The translations under genes were made by a program, and so were the position numbers. DNA of 64,000 nucleotides from an uncultured Acidobacteriaceae bacterium (GTDB lineage Bacteria; Acidobacteriota; Terriglobia; Terriglobales; Acidobacteriaceae). The stretch is taken from NCBI GenBank assembly GCA_903849645.1, contig CAINJJ010000054.1:124001-188000 (forward strand), given 5' to 3'. The notes under the pieces were generated by a model. That model searched no databases, had not been told where the DNA came from, and saw only the letters and a list, made by a program, of their open reading frames with translations. This document shows positions 16,038-25,167 of this stretch, piece by piece. Each line of letters begins with the position of its first letter. Positions within the stretch are counted from its first letter, which is position 1.

Positions 16038-16220
16038 CGCGGGGATACCTCAAACCTTGACCCGCCAGCCGGACTCTGCCTTCATATCTCGGCGGCTTCC
16101 AGGTCATTTCTCTACTCTGATGCAGAAACGATGATAGAGAAGACGGTGAACCTGGGATCTTTGGTGCGTGCTGGAAACTGCCCGCTCCCCTCCAGGGAAG
16201 CAATACTCCCAGCAAAAATG

Positions 16221-17465
16221 CTATTCGGGTTCGTTCAGGAACAGGTCGCGCACCCACTGCGCACGCATCGCAAACCACTGCGTCCGCGTGTTGTCCAGCG
16301 CCCGCCGCCGTGCGGAGCGCCCGGCATCCACCAGAAGCTGCCTGTTTTCATGCAGTTGAGCAATCTTTTCTGAGAGGCTCTGCGGATCGTCCAACGGCGT
16401 GATGAACCCGTCAAGACCGTCATAAACCGTATCGGAAGCCGCCGGGGTGCGAAAGGCAATCACGGGCAATCCACAGGCCATGGAGTCCCAAAAGGCCCGA
16501 CCGAAGTCAGTCGTCCGATGCACCATCGCGAACAGGTCAAACCCTGAGAGCGTGTCGTAGAGCGGCCGGCCAGGTGAGATGCTGCCGGGCAGTTCAATCT
16601 GATCAATGAGCCCCCGCGCCCGAATCAACGCACGCAACTGCTCCGTCTCAGAACCGCGCCCGTAGAGCGATGCTTCCACGTAGATTCCACGCTCCTTCAG
16701 CAGTCCGATTGCCTTGACCAGCATGTCCAGACCCTTGAGTCCAGAGTGGCGGCAGGCAGCGGCGATGCGCACCGGGCGGCCTGCTTTGAGCGCCGCAAAC
16801 CGCTGCTGCAAGGCCTCGCTCGTGATCACGTCGGCCGCCTCATGCAGGGACTGCCGGATGGCAATGCCGTTGGCTGCCGCCAGACGAAATCTCTGCACTG
16901 CGGCCGGCGTATGCAGAAAGGTGAGCGAAGCCGTCGCCGCCATGGCGCGCACTCGCTTCTCCAGCCGCCTCAGTTGCCATGCCCGGCGCAGCCGCTGCAG
17001 CCTGGAAGAGCCGGTGCGCACCCACTCCCAGCCCAGCATATCCACAAAATCCTCGGCCACCACCAGCAGGGTCTTCTTGCCGGAGCGGACCGCCAGGTCA
17101 TGCGCATAGCGCAGGCCCAGCCAGGGGGCAAAGGGATTCGAGGAGTGAACCAGTTCCGCCTTCCGCACTTCCCGGCGCAGAACCGCGCGAATGGCGGGCC
17201 ACTTCCACAGGTCCCGCCGCGACCGGATCACGGGGAACCCCGCAAACGTGACCCCGCTGTCGGCAGGCATGGGAGCCGCATCCGGACCCCATGTTTCAAA
17301 GCGGTCGGTCGAAGCAATCTCCGGCGCGGCCACGCGCACCGAACCGAACGACTGCGCCAGGGCCATCAGGTCCCGTCCCCAAAGCTGGTCCACAACCGGA
17401 GTCCCGGAGCTGTCGCGGGTGAAAGGTATATGGGTTACAAGAAGGTAGGCGATCTGCTTCTTCAT
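16221..17465 (-). CDS. Glycosyltransferase family 4-like
   Basis: 414 residues, GT-B fold. The C-terminal nucleotide-sugar domain shows VRIAAACRHSGLKGLDMLVK, LYGRGSETEQLRALI and the GT4-like loop GRAFWDSMACGLPVIAFRTP, with Asp in place of the first Glu of the usual E-x7-E motif. The N-terminus begins MKKQIAYLLVTHIPF. It overlaps the neighbouring glycosyltransferase by 4 bases. With the acetyltransferase further upstream the cluster suggests assembly of an O-acetylated surface or exopolysaccharide. Donor and acceptor unknown. Confidence 0.85.
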   Translation of the reverse strand: MKKQIAYLLVTHIPFTRDSSGTPVVDQLWGRDLMALAQSFGSVRVAAPEIASTDRFETWGPDAAPMPADSGVTFAGFPVIRSRRDLWKWPAIRAVLRREVRKAELVHSSNPFAPWLGLRYAHDLAVRSGKKTLLVVAEDFVDMLGWEWVRTGSSRLQRLRRAWQLRRLEKRVRAMAATASLTFLHTPAAVQRFRLAAANGIAIRQSLHEAADVITSEALQQRFAALKAGRPVRIAAACRHSGLKGLDMLVKAIGLLKERGIYVEASLYGRGSETEQLRALIRARGLIDQIELPGSISPGRPLYDTLSGFDLFAMVHRTTDFGRAFWDSMACGLPVIAFRTPAASDTVYDGLDGFITPLDDPQSLSEKIAQLHENRQLLVDAGRSARRRALDNTRTQWFAMRAQWVRDLFLNEPE

Positions 17466-18727
17466 CCTTCAACTCCTGACTGCGCGATGGGAGCCAGTTC
17501 ATCATAGATCTGGCACATCTGGTCCATGTGCGCCTCCCAGGAGTGGATCGACTCCGCGACGGTCCTGCCGCGCGCCCCGCGCGCCCGCCATGCGTCGGGA
17601 TGTTGAAATAGGTCGGTCAGCGCCTCCTTCAGTCCATCAATCACGGCGCGCGAGCTGATGGGCTCGACCAGCCATCCAACATCGGCCGTGATGATCTCCC
17701 CTGGGCCCCCGTGCGCAATTCCAATCACCGGACGCCCGCAGCTCATCGCTTCCAGCAGTACAGCCCCGCCCGATTCGCGCACGCTGGGCAAACAGAGCAG
17801 GTGCGATTCTTCGATGGCGCGCACCACATCCTGCGCGCCCTTGGCCCCGACAAAGCGGATGACGCTCCCCAGCGACTCTGCCTGCCGCTCCCACTCCTGC
17901 CGCATCGGTCCATCGCCGATGACGGTCAATTGCATCGGATATTCCTCTTTCATTTCCTTCATCGCTTCAATCAGGAGCGAAAGGGCCTTGGCGGGAATCA
18001 GTCGGCCGACAAACACCATCCGCAAGGGATTCTCCTGGGTGGGAGCCTCGGGCCACGGCGTCGCATTGAACTGCGACGGGTCTACGGCAATCTCCATCAT
18101 GGGGCGCGCAATGCGGCGTTCCCTTTTCGTGAGGCCCTCCCGCGTGGCCCTGTTCGCGGCCAGCACCACATCGCCGATCACCCGGTTACCCAGCACCGAG
18201 CGCACCGGCTTGGAGAGATCCCGCAGAGGATAGAGCCAGGAACTGTCGGCCTTCATCAGCTCGGGAAACTGCGCAGGCGTGCGCAAGCCGCCGTTTAGCG
18301 GCCCACGCACAACCGGTATTCCCAACCGCGCAAGACGCGTAAACGACGAGGGCGAAACGGGCGTGACCGCATGGGCGATATCCCAGCGTTCTCCCGCCTT
18401 CATTCTCCTCTTTGCCTCGCGCACCAGGGCCATGTCGTAGGCAAAGAAGTCGAGAGACGAGAGCAGAAACACCGAGTGCTCGCTGTTGGGAAAGAGCCTC
18501 TTTGCGACTCCATAAAGCGGCCCCGCAAGCCACTCGGTGTCGATGTAAATGACCTCGGTATTGGGCAGCGGCGCTCCTGCCCGCTCCAGCACCTCGCGGT
18601 TGCGAATGTGAGTGGCCAGAGTGACGTGCATCCTCCTGGCGAGGCGCGCATACCACTCCCATCCAATCTGGGAGACGCTTCCGCCTCCGGGTGCGCACTG
18701 GTATGCGCTGAGCAGCACGCGCCTCAT
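17462..18727 (-). CDS. Glycosyltransferase family 4
   Basis: 421 residues, GT-B fold. The start MRRVLLSAYQCAPGGGS contains the Gly-rich acceptor loop. The donor domain shows RMVFVGRLIPAKALSLLIEA, VIGDGPMRQEWERQAESLG, and the retaining GT4 motif ESGGAVLLEAMSCGRPVIG (E-x7-E). No signal or membrane anchor is evident. It is the first of two overlapping glycosyltransferase genes; the acetyltransferase gene lies about 150 bases upstream on the same strand. Confidence 0.88.
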   Translation of the reverse strand: MRRVLLSAYQCAPGGGSVSQIGWEWYARLARRMHVTLATHIRNREVLERAGAPLPNTEVIYIDTEWLAGPLYGVAKRLFPNSEHSVFLLSSLDFFAYDMALVREAKRRMKAGERWDIAHAVTPVSPSSFTRLARLGIPVVRGPLNGGLRTPAQFPELMKADSSWLYPLRDLSKPVRSVLGNRVIGDVVLAANRATREGLTKRERRIARPMMEIAVDPSQFNATPWPEAPTQENPLRMVFVGRLIPAKALSLLIEAMKEMKEEYPMQLTVIGDGPMRQEWERQAESLGSVIRFVGAKGAQDVVRAIEESHLLCLPSVRESGGAVLLEAMSCGRPVIGIAHGGPGEIITADVGWLVEPISSRAVIDGLKEALTDLFQHPDAWRARGARGRTVAESIHSWEAHMDQMCQIYDELAPIAQSGVEG

Positions 18728-18880
18728 GCGGCAGCCTCCCGCTGAATCGGCTTCTCGCCTATATTTCTTTTGATGGTCATGATCGCCATGAGTCTTCTTG
18801 CTCCCGCCCGACCCTGAAATCCGGGGTATCTTCGCCTGGGAGAAGATGCGCCCAGTCCGTGTTGCGCTTCCGGTTGAAAC

Positions 18881-19417
18881 TCACTGATCCTGCCTGTTCT
18901 CGCTTGGAGAGACGAGGTCCTTGCGTGCAATGTTACGCGCCGGGATGCCCACCGCCATGTGGCCTGCGGGCACATCGCGAATCACAACGGCATTAGCCCC
19001 AATCTGCACATCGTCCCCAATGTGAATCCTTCCCAATACTTTGGCCCCCGCGCCAATCTCCACGCGGTTTCCGATCACAGGCGAGCCTGGGTCGCCAATC
19101 TTCTTCAGTCCAATGGTCACGCCGTTGCGGATCACCACATCGTCGCCCATCACCGCGTCGCCGCTGATGATGATGCCGCCAAAGTGCTCGATGCGGAACC
19201 GCCGTCCCACCGTCGCCTCGCAGGGCAGGTCAATACCCGTAAGAATCTGCGAAGAGAGCTTCAGCACGCGATAGACAAAGGAAAACGGAAGGCGCAGCAG
19301 GCGCGGCCGGATCGAGTACCGCCAGCGCCCGAAGCGATAGGCTACCATCACCCATAGCCCCTGGCGAGACAACTCGCCGTCATACATCCGGATGTCTTCG
19401 CGAATATTCTCAAACAT
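18881..19417 (-). CDS. Serine acetyltransferase-like hexapeptide O-acetyltransferase
   Basis: 178 residues from ATG 19417 (GGAG 9 bases upstream); the longer frame has no support. The N-terminal helical segment MFENIREDIRMYDGELSRQG and the left-handed beta-helix repeats (VMGDDVVIRNGVTIG, GNRVEIGAGAKVLGRIHIG, VQIGANAVVIRDVPAG) match the CysE family and its EPS-acetylating relatives. The active-site His is in RIEHFGG. Beside two glycosyltransferases it more likely acetylates a sugar in an exopolysaccharide than serine. Confidence 0.82.
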   Translation of the reverse strand: MFENIREDIRMYDGELSRQGLWVMVAYRFGRWRYSIRPRLLRLPFSFVYRVLKLSSQILTGIDLPCEATVGRRFRIEHFGGIIISGDAVMGDDVVIRNGVTIGLKKIGDPGSPVIGNRVEIGAGAKVLGRIHIGDDVQIGANAVVIRDVPAGHMAVGIPARNIARKDLVSPSENRQDQ

Positions 19418-19679
19418 TGTCGTCTCCAGGGCGCACGGGCCGGAACCGTTCGCCTTGCGTCCATGTAAAGGCAATCCAGTGCGAGATGGCGGGGCCGAGA
19501 CTCATGGAACGGTCGATTCCTGTCTTCATGTCAAACTGGAGCTTGCACTTGGCGTGCCAGGTTTTTGGTCCATTCTTCCCTGTTTTGGGCGGACGACCTG
19601 CACGGAACAGAACACCCTTCAAGATTTTGTTCCAGAACACGACAACCGCCCTGCTGGATTGGATGGACGGATATTGCAT
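19410..19679 (-). CDS. Hypothetical short protein overlapping the acetyltransferase start
   Basis: 89 residues, ending TGA 8 bases inside the acetyltransferase start, an overlap typical of real operon neighbours; the acetyltransferase ribosome site lies inside it. The sequence is basic and aromatic (GVLFRAGRPPKTGKNGPKTW, SHWIAFTWTQGERFRPVRPG), not the Arg/Ala/Pro pattern of shadow frames. No family recognised, and no good ribosome site before ATG 19679. It could be an intact small gene or the C-terminal remnant of a larger polysaccharide-biosynthesis gene. Confidence 0.4.
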   Translation of the reverse strand: MQYPSIQSSRAVVVFWNKILKGVLFRAGRPPKTGKNGPKTWHAKCKLQFDMKTGIDRSMSLGPAISHWIAFTWTQGERFRPVRPGDDNV

Positions 19680-19858
19680 CCGTCAGTCGCTTCCAGGCAA
19701 GCCTGGGAGCTGGCATAATCGCGAGACCTGGAGGACCGGAACGTCTCCGGCGGTCTGGAAGGAGCGGCTGGGCAACCGAGGCCTCCGCCCGTGTAAGCTC
19801 CTATGCAAGATCGAGGGCGCATCCGAAAGCGTTGCGCCCGGCAAAGGACAACTCTCCC

Positions 19859-20434
19859 ATGCGTCGAACCCTGCTCGCCGTCAGTCTTCTGCTTGCCGCC
19901 GCCGTCCTCCACGCCGCGCCGCCCGCCGCCACGCCCGCACCCGCCGCAGCCTGGAAGGCGCGGGTTGCCCAGTCCCTGCCCCTGCTCGGCCACCGCAACT
20001 GGATTCTCATCGTCGATTCGGCCTATCCCCTCCAATCCTCGGCCGGCGTGGAGACCATTGAAACCAATGCCGACCAGCTTGAGGTCACCCGCGCTGTCCT
20101 CGACACGATCCATCGCTCCATTCACGTCCGCCCCGTCATCACCATGGACGCCGAGCTGCCCTTTGTCCCCGAGCAGGACGCGCCCGGCGTTGGTGCCTAT
20201 CGCACGGCCGTCGCGCAGCTTCTCCACGGGCTCCCCGTCGAGTCCCTGCCCCACGACAAGGTGATTGCCCAAATCGATGAGGCCGGCAGGCAGTTCCACG
20301 TCCTTGTGCTCAAGACGCGCCTCGCCATCCCCTACACGTCGGTCTTCATCCGACTCGACTGCAAGTACTGGGGCGCCGACGCGGAGAAGCGCCTGCGCGC
20401 TGCTATGCCCGGCTCCGTTGCTGCAGGGCGCTGA
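19859..20434 (+). CDS. Secreted RbsD/FucU-like protein
   Basis: 191 residues from ATG 19859 (AAAGGA upstream). A signal peptide (MRRTLLAVSLLLAAAVLHAA) precedes a domain with the sugar pyranase/mutarotase-like pattern LPLLGHRNWILIVDSAYPLQ, followed by VRPVITMDAELPFV and a C-terminal KTRLAIPYTSVFIRLDCKYW. RbsD and FucU are cytoplasmic sugar mutarotases, so an exported relative is unusual. The His of the HGD-type motif is kept (GHRN). Assignment rests on pattern similarity only. Confidence 0.6.
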   Translation: MRRTLLAVSLLLAAAVLHAAPPAATPAPAAAWKARVAQSLPLLGHRNWILIVDSAYPLQSSAGVETIETNADQLEVTRAVLDTIHRSIHVRPVITMDAELPFVPEQDAPGVGAYRTAVAQLLHGLPVESLPHDKVIAQIDEAGRQFHVLVLKTRLAIPYTSVFIRLDCKYWGADAEKRLRAAMPGSVAAGR

Positions 20435-20521
20435 CTGGTGCTGCCTGTTTCGGTAAGTCACGATTGCGCCAGGCTCCAATCCCTGATATTCTGTCTCTGG
20501 TTTCGCATGAAGCCAAAGTGT

Positions 20522-20598
20522 GCGCCCGTAGCTCAGCTGGATAGAGCGACTGACTACGAATCAGTAGGTCGGGAGTTCGAATCTCTCCGGGCGCACCA
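20522..20598 (+). tRNA. tRNA-Arg (anticodon ACG)
   Basis: 77 bases with encoded CCA. Acceptor GCGCCCG pairs with CGGGCGC, the D arm is GCTCAGCTGGATAGAGC, the anticodon stem ACTGA/TCAGT holds loop CTACGAA with anticodon ACG (read as ICG), and the T arm has GAGTTCGAATCTC. Minus-strand frames over it give the well-known false protein GAPGEIRTPDLLIRSQ. Confidence 0.97.
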
Positions 20599-21081
20599 TA
20601 TAAGTTAAAGCGCATCTATATCCTGGAGAGTTGCTTAGGGTTGGTGGCCTTTTTGAGTTGCATTTTATTTCTCTCTCCTGTAACTGTCTGAGGACACCCC
20701 CACCCTCGCAAAATGCCACCAGAATTTTCACTGCCCCGTTTGGAAACGATTCCACTTGACCCTGGCTTTGGATGTGCGCGGCCGCCGCTTGAGCCTGCGG
20801 TCACAACGGATAGGCTCGGCACACCATCCCTGCCTTGAGCAAGATACCGGCTCGGCCGGGCGCTCCGGCAAGATGAGAACTCCCCTTCGGAGATCTCCTA
20901 TGCCTTCAGGTATAGCCCTGCCCCCTCACAATCGACCGCACAAGGCCTGGCTTTGACAAGCTGACGCCGCGCCGGCTTGCGGCAGCGCGCTGGATGTCCT
21001 TGTACGCTGCTGCGCCATCAGCTCCCTCGCGGAAGTGCGCAGAGAGCAAGGATGAGTCAAGGGAAATCTGGTTCCAACTCT
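20599..21081. other. Non-coding stretch after tRNA-Arg
   Basis: About 480 bases between the tRNA and the converging NHL-repeat gene. No open frame has a ribosome site or coding character. A short imperfect hairpin (GAGAACTCC / GGAGATCTC, about 20877-20899) may help end one of the converging transcripts; nothing else stands out. Confidence 0.35.
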
Positions 21082-22161
21082 TCACGCTCTTGTCTTGACG
21101 AGCTTGGTTACGCGCCCTACCTGATTCCAGTCGGAGACGTAGATATTCTCCTGCTTGTCGATGTGGCAGCCGTGGGCTGCGCTGAACACTGCGAACGCAA
21201 TGTCTTCGGGTTTGAGTTGATAGTTGGCCCACTGGGACTTCTTTGGATTGTCTCCAAGAAAGGCGACCGGCACATTGTCCCGATCAAGGATGGTGACACG
21301 CCCTTCCAGTTCCGAGATCACAGCATAGTCCCCATGACAACTCACCTGACAGGGCCTGCGCAAATGCTGTGTGATCGTCCGCACGAATCTTCCATCGAGA
21401 TCAAAATGACACAGCCTGCGGTTCTCACGGTCGCATACCAGCAGCAGCGGTTGGTCATAGCGTGTATCGAGCGCAAGGCCATGGCTGCAGTCAAAGAGGC
21501 CATCGGCTGTTCCTTTCCCGCCGTAGCTTGCCAGGTACTCCCCATTGCGGTCGAACTTGAAGATGCGCGAGTCCCCATAGCCATTGGCGATGAAGATGCT
21601 GCCGCCTGGACCAGGCACAGCCGCCGTGATCCGCCATTCGTTTGGCGCCTTGAAACCCGCTTCAGGCGGCGCGGTGATCTTCTGGACGACGGCGCCATCC
21701 GTCTTCATCTTCACAAAGAGCCAGTTCTCTTTCGGCGTTCCCTTCTGCACTGTTGTATACAGATACTCATTTGGACCTTCTTGCACATAGACCATCGAGT
21801 GAACTTCAGGGTAATCTCCGGCGATGGTCTTGATGAGCTTGCCGTCCTGGCTGTAGACCAAAATCCCAGTCTCGCTCTGGGTACTCACATACACATTGCC
21901 AGCCTTGTCGGTCGCAATTGCCCCGTGCGTGCCTCCGAAAGCTCTGCCTGCGGGGAGGCTTCCCCATCCCTGCGCAACTTCGTATGTCCACTCGCCGTTG
22001 CCGGTAATCATCTTTCCTCCGGGTGTGTTGTCATCGCTCATGCCGTGATCTGCATGAGCAGGTGACACGGTCAGAGATGCCAATGCGGCAACTCCAGCCA
22101 CTGCGCAAAAGCGCCGTCTTCCGATCGCTCCGCCGTTCAATTCATTCGGGGTCTGTTTCAT
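21082..22161 (-). CDS. Secreted NHL-repeat beta-propeller protein
   Basis: 359 residues with a twin-arginine signal (RRRFCAVAGVAALASLTVSP). The mature part has repeated NHL blades such as GAIATDKAGNVYVSTQ, SIFIANGYGDSRIFKFDRNG and GLALDTRYDQPLLLVCDREN, and ends with HIDKQENIYVSDWNQVGRVT. Such propellers bind ligands or proteins in the periplasm. It is the last gene of a four-gene operon, overlapping the cytochrome gene by 4 bases, so it should work with the exported cytochrome/DUF1501 proteins. Confidence 0.85.
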   Translation of the reverse strand: MKQTPNELNGGAIGRRRFCAVAGVAALASLTVSPAHADHGMSDDNTPGGKMITGNGEWTYEVAQGWGSLPAGRAFGGTHGAIATDKAGNVYVSTQSETGILVYSQDGKLIKTIAGDYPEVHSMVYVQEGPNEYLYTTVQKGTPKENWLFVKMKTDGAVVQKITAPPEAGFKAPNEWRITAAVPGPGGSIFIANGYGDSRIFKFDRNGEYLASYGGKGTADGLFDCSHGLALDTRYDQPLLLVCDRENRRLCHFDLDGRFVRTITQHLRRPCQVSCHGDYAVISELEGRVTILDRDNVPVAFLGDNPKKSQWANYQLKPEDIAFAVFSAAHGCHIDKQENIYVSDWNQVGRVTKLVKTRA

Positions 22162-23603
22162 GGCGTATTCCTCGTCAGGGGTTGCGCCTGTCCCACAAGC
22201 GGCGCGGGTTGCGCGGGTGTGTTGTAAAGATAGACGGATCGCAGATTCTTCATTGAACTCAGCGGAGCAAGTGCTGCCGCTGTGACCTGCGTCCCGCTCA
22301 GATTGAGGTAGGTCAACTGTGACAGCGAGGACAGCTTTGCAAGGCCATCGCCGGTCACTTGCGTCTCCTCAAGGTGCAGAGCGCGCAAATGAGTAAACAG
22401 CTTCAATGTGTCGAAGCTTGCATTCGTTACCGCCGTGCGGCCCAGTTCGGCCTCAACGATATATGGAGCGAACTTCTGGAACTGCGTCAACTGCGCGTCT
22501 CCGAAGTTGCTCGATACATCGACCGTGTACAGAATCAATCCATCCTGCGGCTTGCTTGAGACCGGAACAAGCTTTGCGCCCTGCCCCTGCGCCAACTGCC
22601 GAATCTCATTCATCAGGGCGCCATAGTCTCCCACCGGCTCAATCGGCTGCGTCTCCCGCTCTTCGCGGATCGAAATCCCTGCCAGTGCGGTCGCCGTCGG
22701 CGATGCCCCCTGCTGAATCCATTCCCTGATCCAGGAGATCTCTTCCGGCTTGAGCGGCGGTTTGCCTTCAGCCGGCATGAACTGTTTGTGATCGGGCGGG
22801 AGCATCACCCGTTGCAACAGGAGACTCTGTTCCGGATGCCCCGCAATGATCACCGGGCCATCCTGCCCGCCTTTCATGAGCGACTCGAAGGAATCCATCA
22901 GCAACCCGCCCTTCACACTCGACTCTCCGTGGCAGGCTGCGCATTTCGCGTCGAGAATCGGGTTGATATGCCTGGCGTAGAAAGAGGTCGCGGGCGGCGC
23001 CTTTGCACCCAGCGTGCTCAAGCGCTTCAGACTTGCCGGCATGTATTGGGTCAGGTAGTTGCTTCCGTGGGTGAGGGCGCCGCCTTGATGCGCTGTATAG
23101 AACAGTACAAGCAGCGCACAGGTCAGCAACGCCGGATATGCGAACGGGACGTGCCCCTGCGACTGCCAGGGCCGCGCCAGGACACACAGGAGCACGGCGA
23201 TGGTCAGGGCAGTCGCGCTCCACAGGTGACGTGTTACGCCGGGCCCCGCTTCGCCGCCTCCATGAGCAAGCAGGAATCCGAGCGCCAGTGCGAGTGCGCA
23301 GGCTCCTAGCGCAAGCCCCAATACAAATCCCACAGCCTGCTTCAACCCTGGCCGAAATTTGCCAGCTATTTCCAGCACGGGGACCAGCATCAGCAAACCA
23401 ATCGGAAGGTGCACAACCAGAGGATGGAAGCGCCCAAGGAACTGCTCCCAGTCTGCATGAGGACGACCATCCAGCGGGACCAGCCGCGCCAGAAGCAGCA
23501 GCGTCACGGTTGTCGCCAGCGCGCCCACCCACGCGGTTCGCGCTGAGTGGCTCTTCGGAAGCCACGGTTTAATTTTCTGGACAAGCCCCTCGATCGTCTT
23601 CAC
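22158..23603 (-). CDS. Membrane protein with DUF2231-like, cytochrome c (PSCyt1-type) and LRR regions
   Basis: 481 residues. Residues about 20-175 hold several membrane spans (AWVGALATTVTLLLLARL; LVVHLPIGLLMLVPVLEIA) like DUF2231 proteins. The single haem-c motif CAACH is in PILDAKCAACHGESSVKGG, the planctomycete-type cytochrome C (PSCyt1) pattern. The C-terminus has short leucine-rich repeats (LRALHLEETQVTGDGLAKLS). The gene overlaps both neighbours by 4 bases. A role in moving electrons from periplasmic oxidation to the membrane is inferred. Confidence 0.82.
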   Translation of the reverse strand: MKTIEGLVQKIKPWLPKSHSARTAWVGALATTVTLLLLARLVPLDGRPHADWEQFLGRFHPLVVHLPIGLLMLVPVLEIAGKFRPGLKQAVGFVLGLALGACALALALGFLLAHGGGEAGPGVTRHLWSATALTIAVLLCVLARPWQSQGHVPFAYPALLTCALLVLFYTAHQGGALTHGSNYLTQYMPASLKRLSTLGAKAPPATSFYARHINPILDAKCAACHGESSVKGGLLMDSFESLMKGGQDGPVIIAGHPEQSLLLQRVMLPPDHKQFMPAEGKPPLKPEEISWIREWIQQGASPTATALAGISIREERETQPIEPVGDYGALMNEIRQLAQGQGAKLVPVSSKPQDGLILYTVDVSSNFGDAQLTQFQKFAPYIVEAELGRTAVTNASFDTLKLFTHLRALHLEETQVTGDGLAKLSSLSQLTYLNLSGTQVTAAALAPLSSMKNLRSVYLYNTPAQPAPLVGQAQPLTRNTP

Positions 23604-25153
23604 GCAAGCAGGCCCTGCACAACGCTGGCTGGGGTGGGGCCGGTCAACTTCTGTTCAAGCCCCTGGAACTTGTACGTCAGTCTGTTATGGTCCATGCCGA
23701 GACAGTGCAGGATGGTCGCATTGAAATCTCTTACGGTCACCGGATCTTTGACCACGTTGTAGCTATAGTCGTCCGTCTCTCCGTAGGTGATTCCTGTGCG
23801 CACGCCTCCGCCCGCCATCCATGTTGTATAGCACCGGGGATGATGATCGCGTCCGTAATTCTCAGGCGAAAGCCCGCCCTGACTATACACGGTGCGGCCA
23901 AATTCGCCCGCCCAGACCACAAGCGTGTCATCCAGCATCCCGCGCCGCTTCAGATCCGTGACCAGTGCATAGCATCCGCGGTCTGTCTCTCCGCAGATGA
24001 TCGGCAGGATGCCGGTCACATTGTCATGCATATCCCACCCACGCTTGTAGACCTGCGTAAAGCGGACCCCACGCTCGGCCAGGCGCCTCGCCATCAGGCA
24101 GTTGTACGCAAAGGTCCCGGGCTCCTTGGCCTCGGGCCCATAGAGATCCCACGTTGAATTCGGCTCCTTGCTCAGATCAGCAAGTTCCGGCACCGACGTC
24201 TGCATCCGGTAGGCCATCTCGTATTGGGCGATGCGCGCATTGGTCTCTGGATCACCCAGCTCTTCATACGTCTGCCGGTTGATCTCATTCACCGCATCGA
24301 GCATCTTGCGGCGCACTTCGCGGTCAACTCCGTTGGGGTCGGTGAGGTAGAGCACCGGATCGCCAGTCGAGCGCAACCCCACGCCTGCATACTCCGAAGA
24401 GAGAAACCCGCTGCTCCAGAGCCGCGAAGAGACCGGTTGGTTGTTCTCTTTGGTGTTCAACTTGGACTGGAGCACCATGAAGGTGGGAAGATTGTCGTTC
24501 ATGCTGCCCAGCCCATACGCTAGCCAGGAGCCCAGGCACGGCTTGCCGGCATTCATGTTCCCGGTATTCATCAGCATGATGGCCGGTTCGTGATTGATGG
24601 CATCTGTGTTGGTTGATTTGATGATGGCGAGGTCATCGACTATCCGGCCGGTAAATGGCAGCAGATCGCTCACCCAGGTGCCCGTCTCGCCATAGCGCTT
24701 GAATGACCAGTGCGAAGGGGCGATGGGAAATCGCGCCTGCCCGGATGTCATTCCCGTCAACTGCTGCGCGCCCCGCACGGAGTCGGGAATATCCTTGTCA
24801 TAGAGCGCAGCGAGGTTTGGCTTGTAGTCCAGCAGGTCCACCTGGGACGGCCCGCCCGACATGAAAAGATAGATGGCGCGCTTGGCCCTGGGGGCAAAAT
24901 GCGGCAGCTTCAACGATTCCGCATCGCGCGGCCCAGACCCGTCTTTTCCGCCTGCCTTGTAAGCGTCTCCGCGCATGCCGCGGTCGCCCAGCAGGCTGGC
25001 CAGCGCAGCCCATCCCAGCACTTTTCCCGTGCGCCCCAGAAAGTGACGGCGAGTGTTGAGCGTTGCCCACTCCCGCTGCATTTCAGTAGGCACTGCAGGA
25101 TGCAGCGCGCTCGGCGCCTGCTCGGTATCCGTACAAAGAGGATGTTGTTTCAT
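23600..25153 (-). CDS. DUF1501 family secreted protein (sulfatase-like fold)
   Basis: 517 residues from ATG 25153 (GAGGAAAACGGA upstream). A Tat-like signal (TRRHFLGRTGKVLGWAALAS) precedes the DUF1501 domain: AIYLFMSGGPSQVDLLDYKP, DALINHEPAIM-type metal region and VVWAGEFGRT near the C-terminus. DUF1501 proteins have an alkaline phosphatase/sulfatase-like fold but no established substrate. They are typically paired with DUF1549/DUF1553 proteins, as here: that gene ends 14 bases upstream. Confidence 0.9.
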   Translation of the reverse strand: MKQHPLCTDTEQAPSALHPAVPTEMQREWATLNTRRHFLGRTGKVLGWAALASLLGDRGMRGDAYKAGGKDGSGPRDAESLKLPHFAPRAKRAIYLFMSGGPSQVDLLDYKPNLAALYDKDIPDSVRGAQQLTGMTSGQARFPIAPSHWSFKRYGETGTWVSDLLPFTGRIVDDLAIIKSTNTDAINHEPAIMLMNTGNMNAGKPCLGSWLAYGLGSMNDNLPTFMVLQSKLNTKENNQPVSSRLWSSGFLSSEYAGVGLRSTGDPVLYLTDPNGVDREVRRKMLDAVNEINRQTYEELGDPETNARIAQYEMAYRMQTSVPELADLSKEPNSTWDLYGPEAKEPGTFAYNCLMARRLAERGVRFTQVYKRGWDMHDNVTGILPIICGETDRGCYALVTDLKRRGMLDDTLVVWAGEFGRTVYSQGGLSPENYGRDHHPRCYTTWMAGGGVRTGITYGETDDYSYNVVKDPVTVRDFNATILHCLGMDHNRLTYKFQGLEQKLTGPTPASVVQGLLA

Positions 25154-25167
25154 TCCGTTTTCCTCAA

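Noticed and set aside
20403..20755. Minus-strand frames over tRNA-Arg (EIRTPDLLIRSQSLYPAELR; VRPERFELPTY)
   Set aside because: Well-known false annotations arising from tRNA antisense; no ribosome sites.
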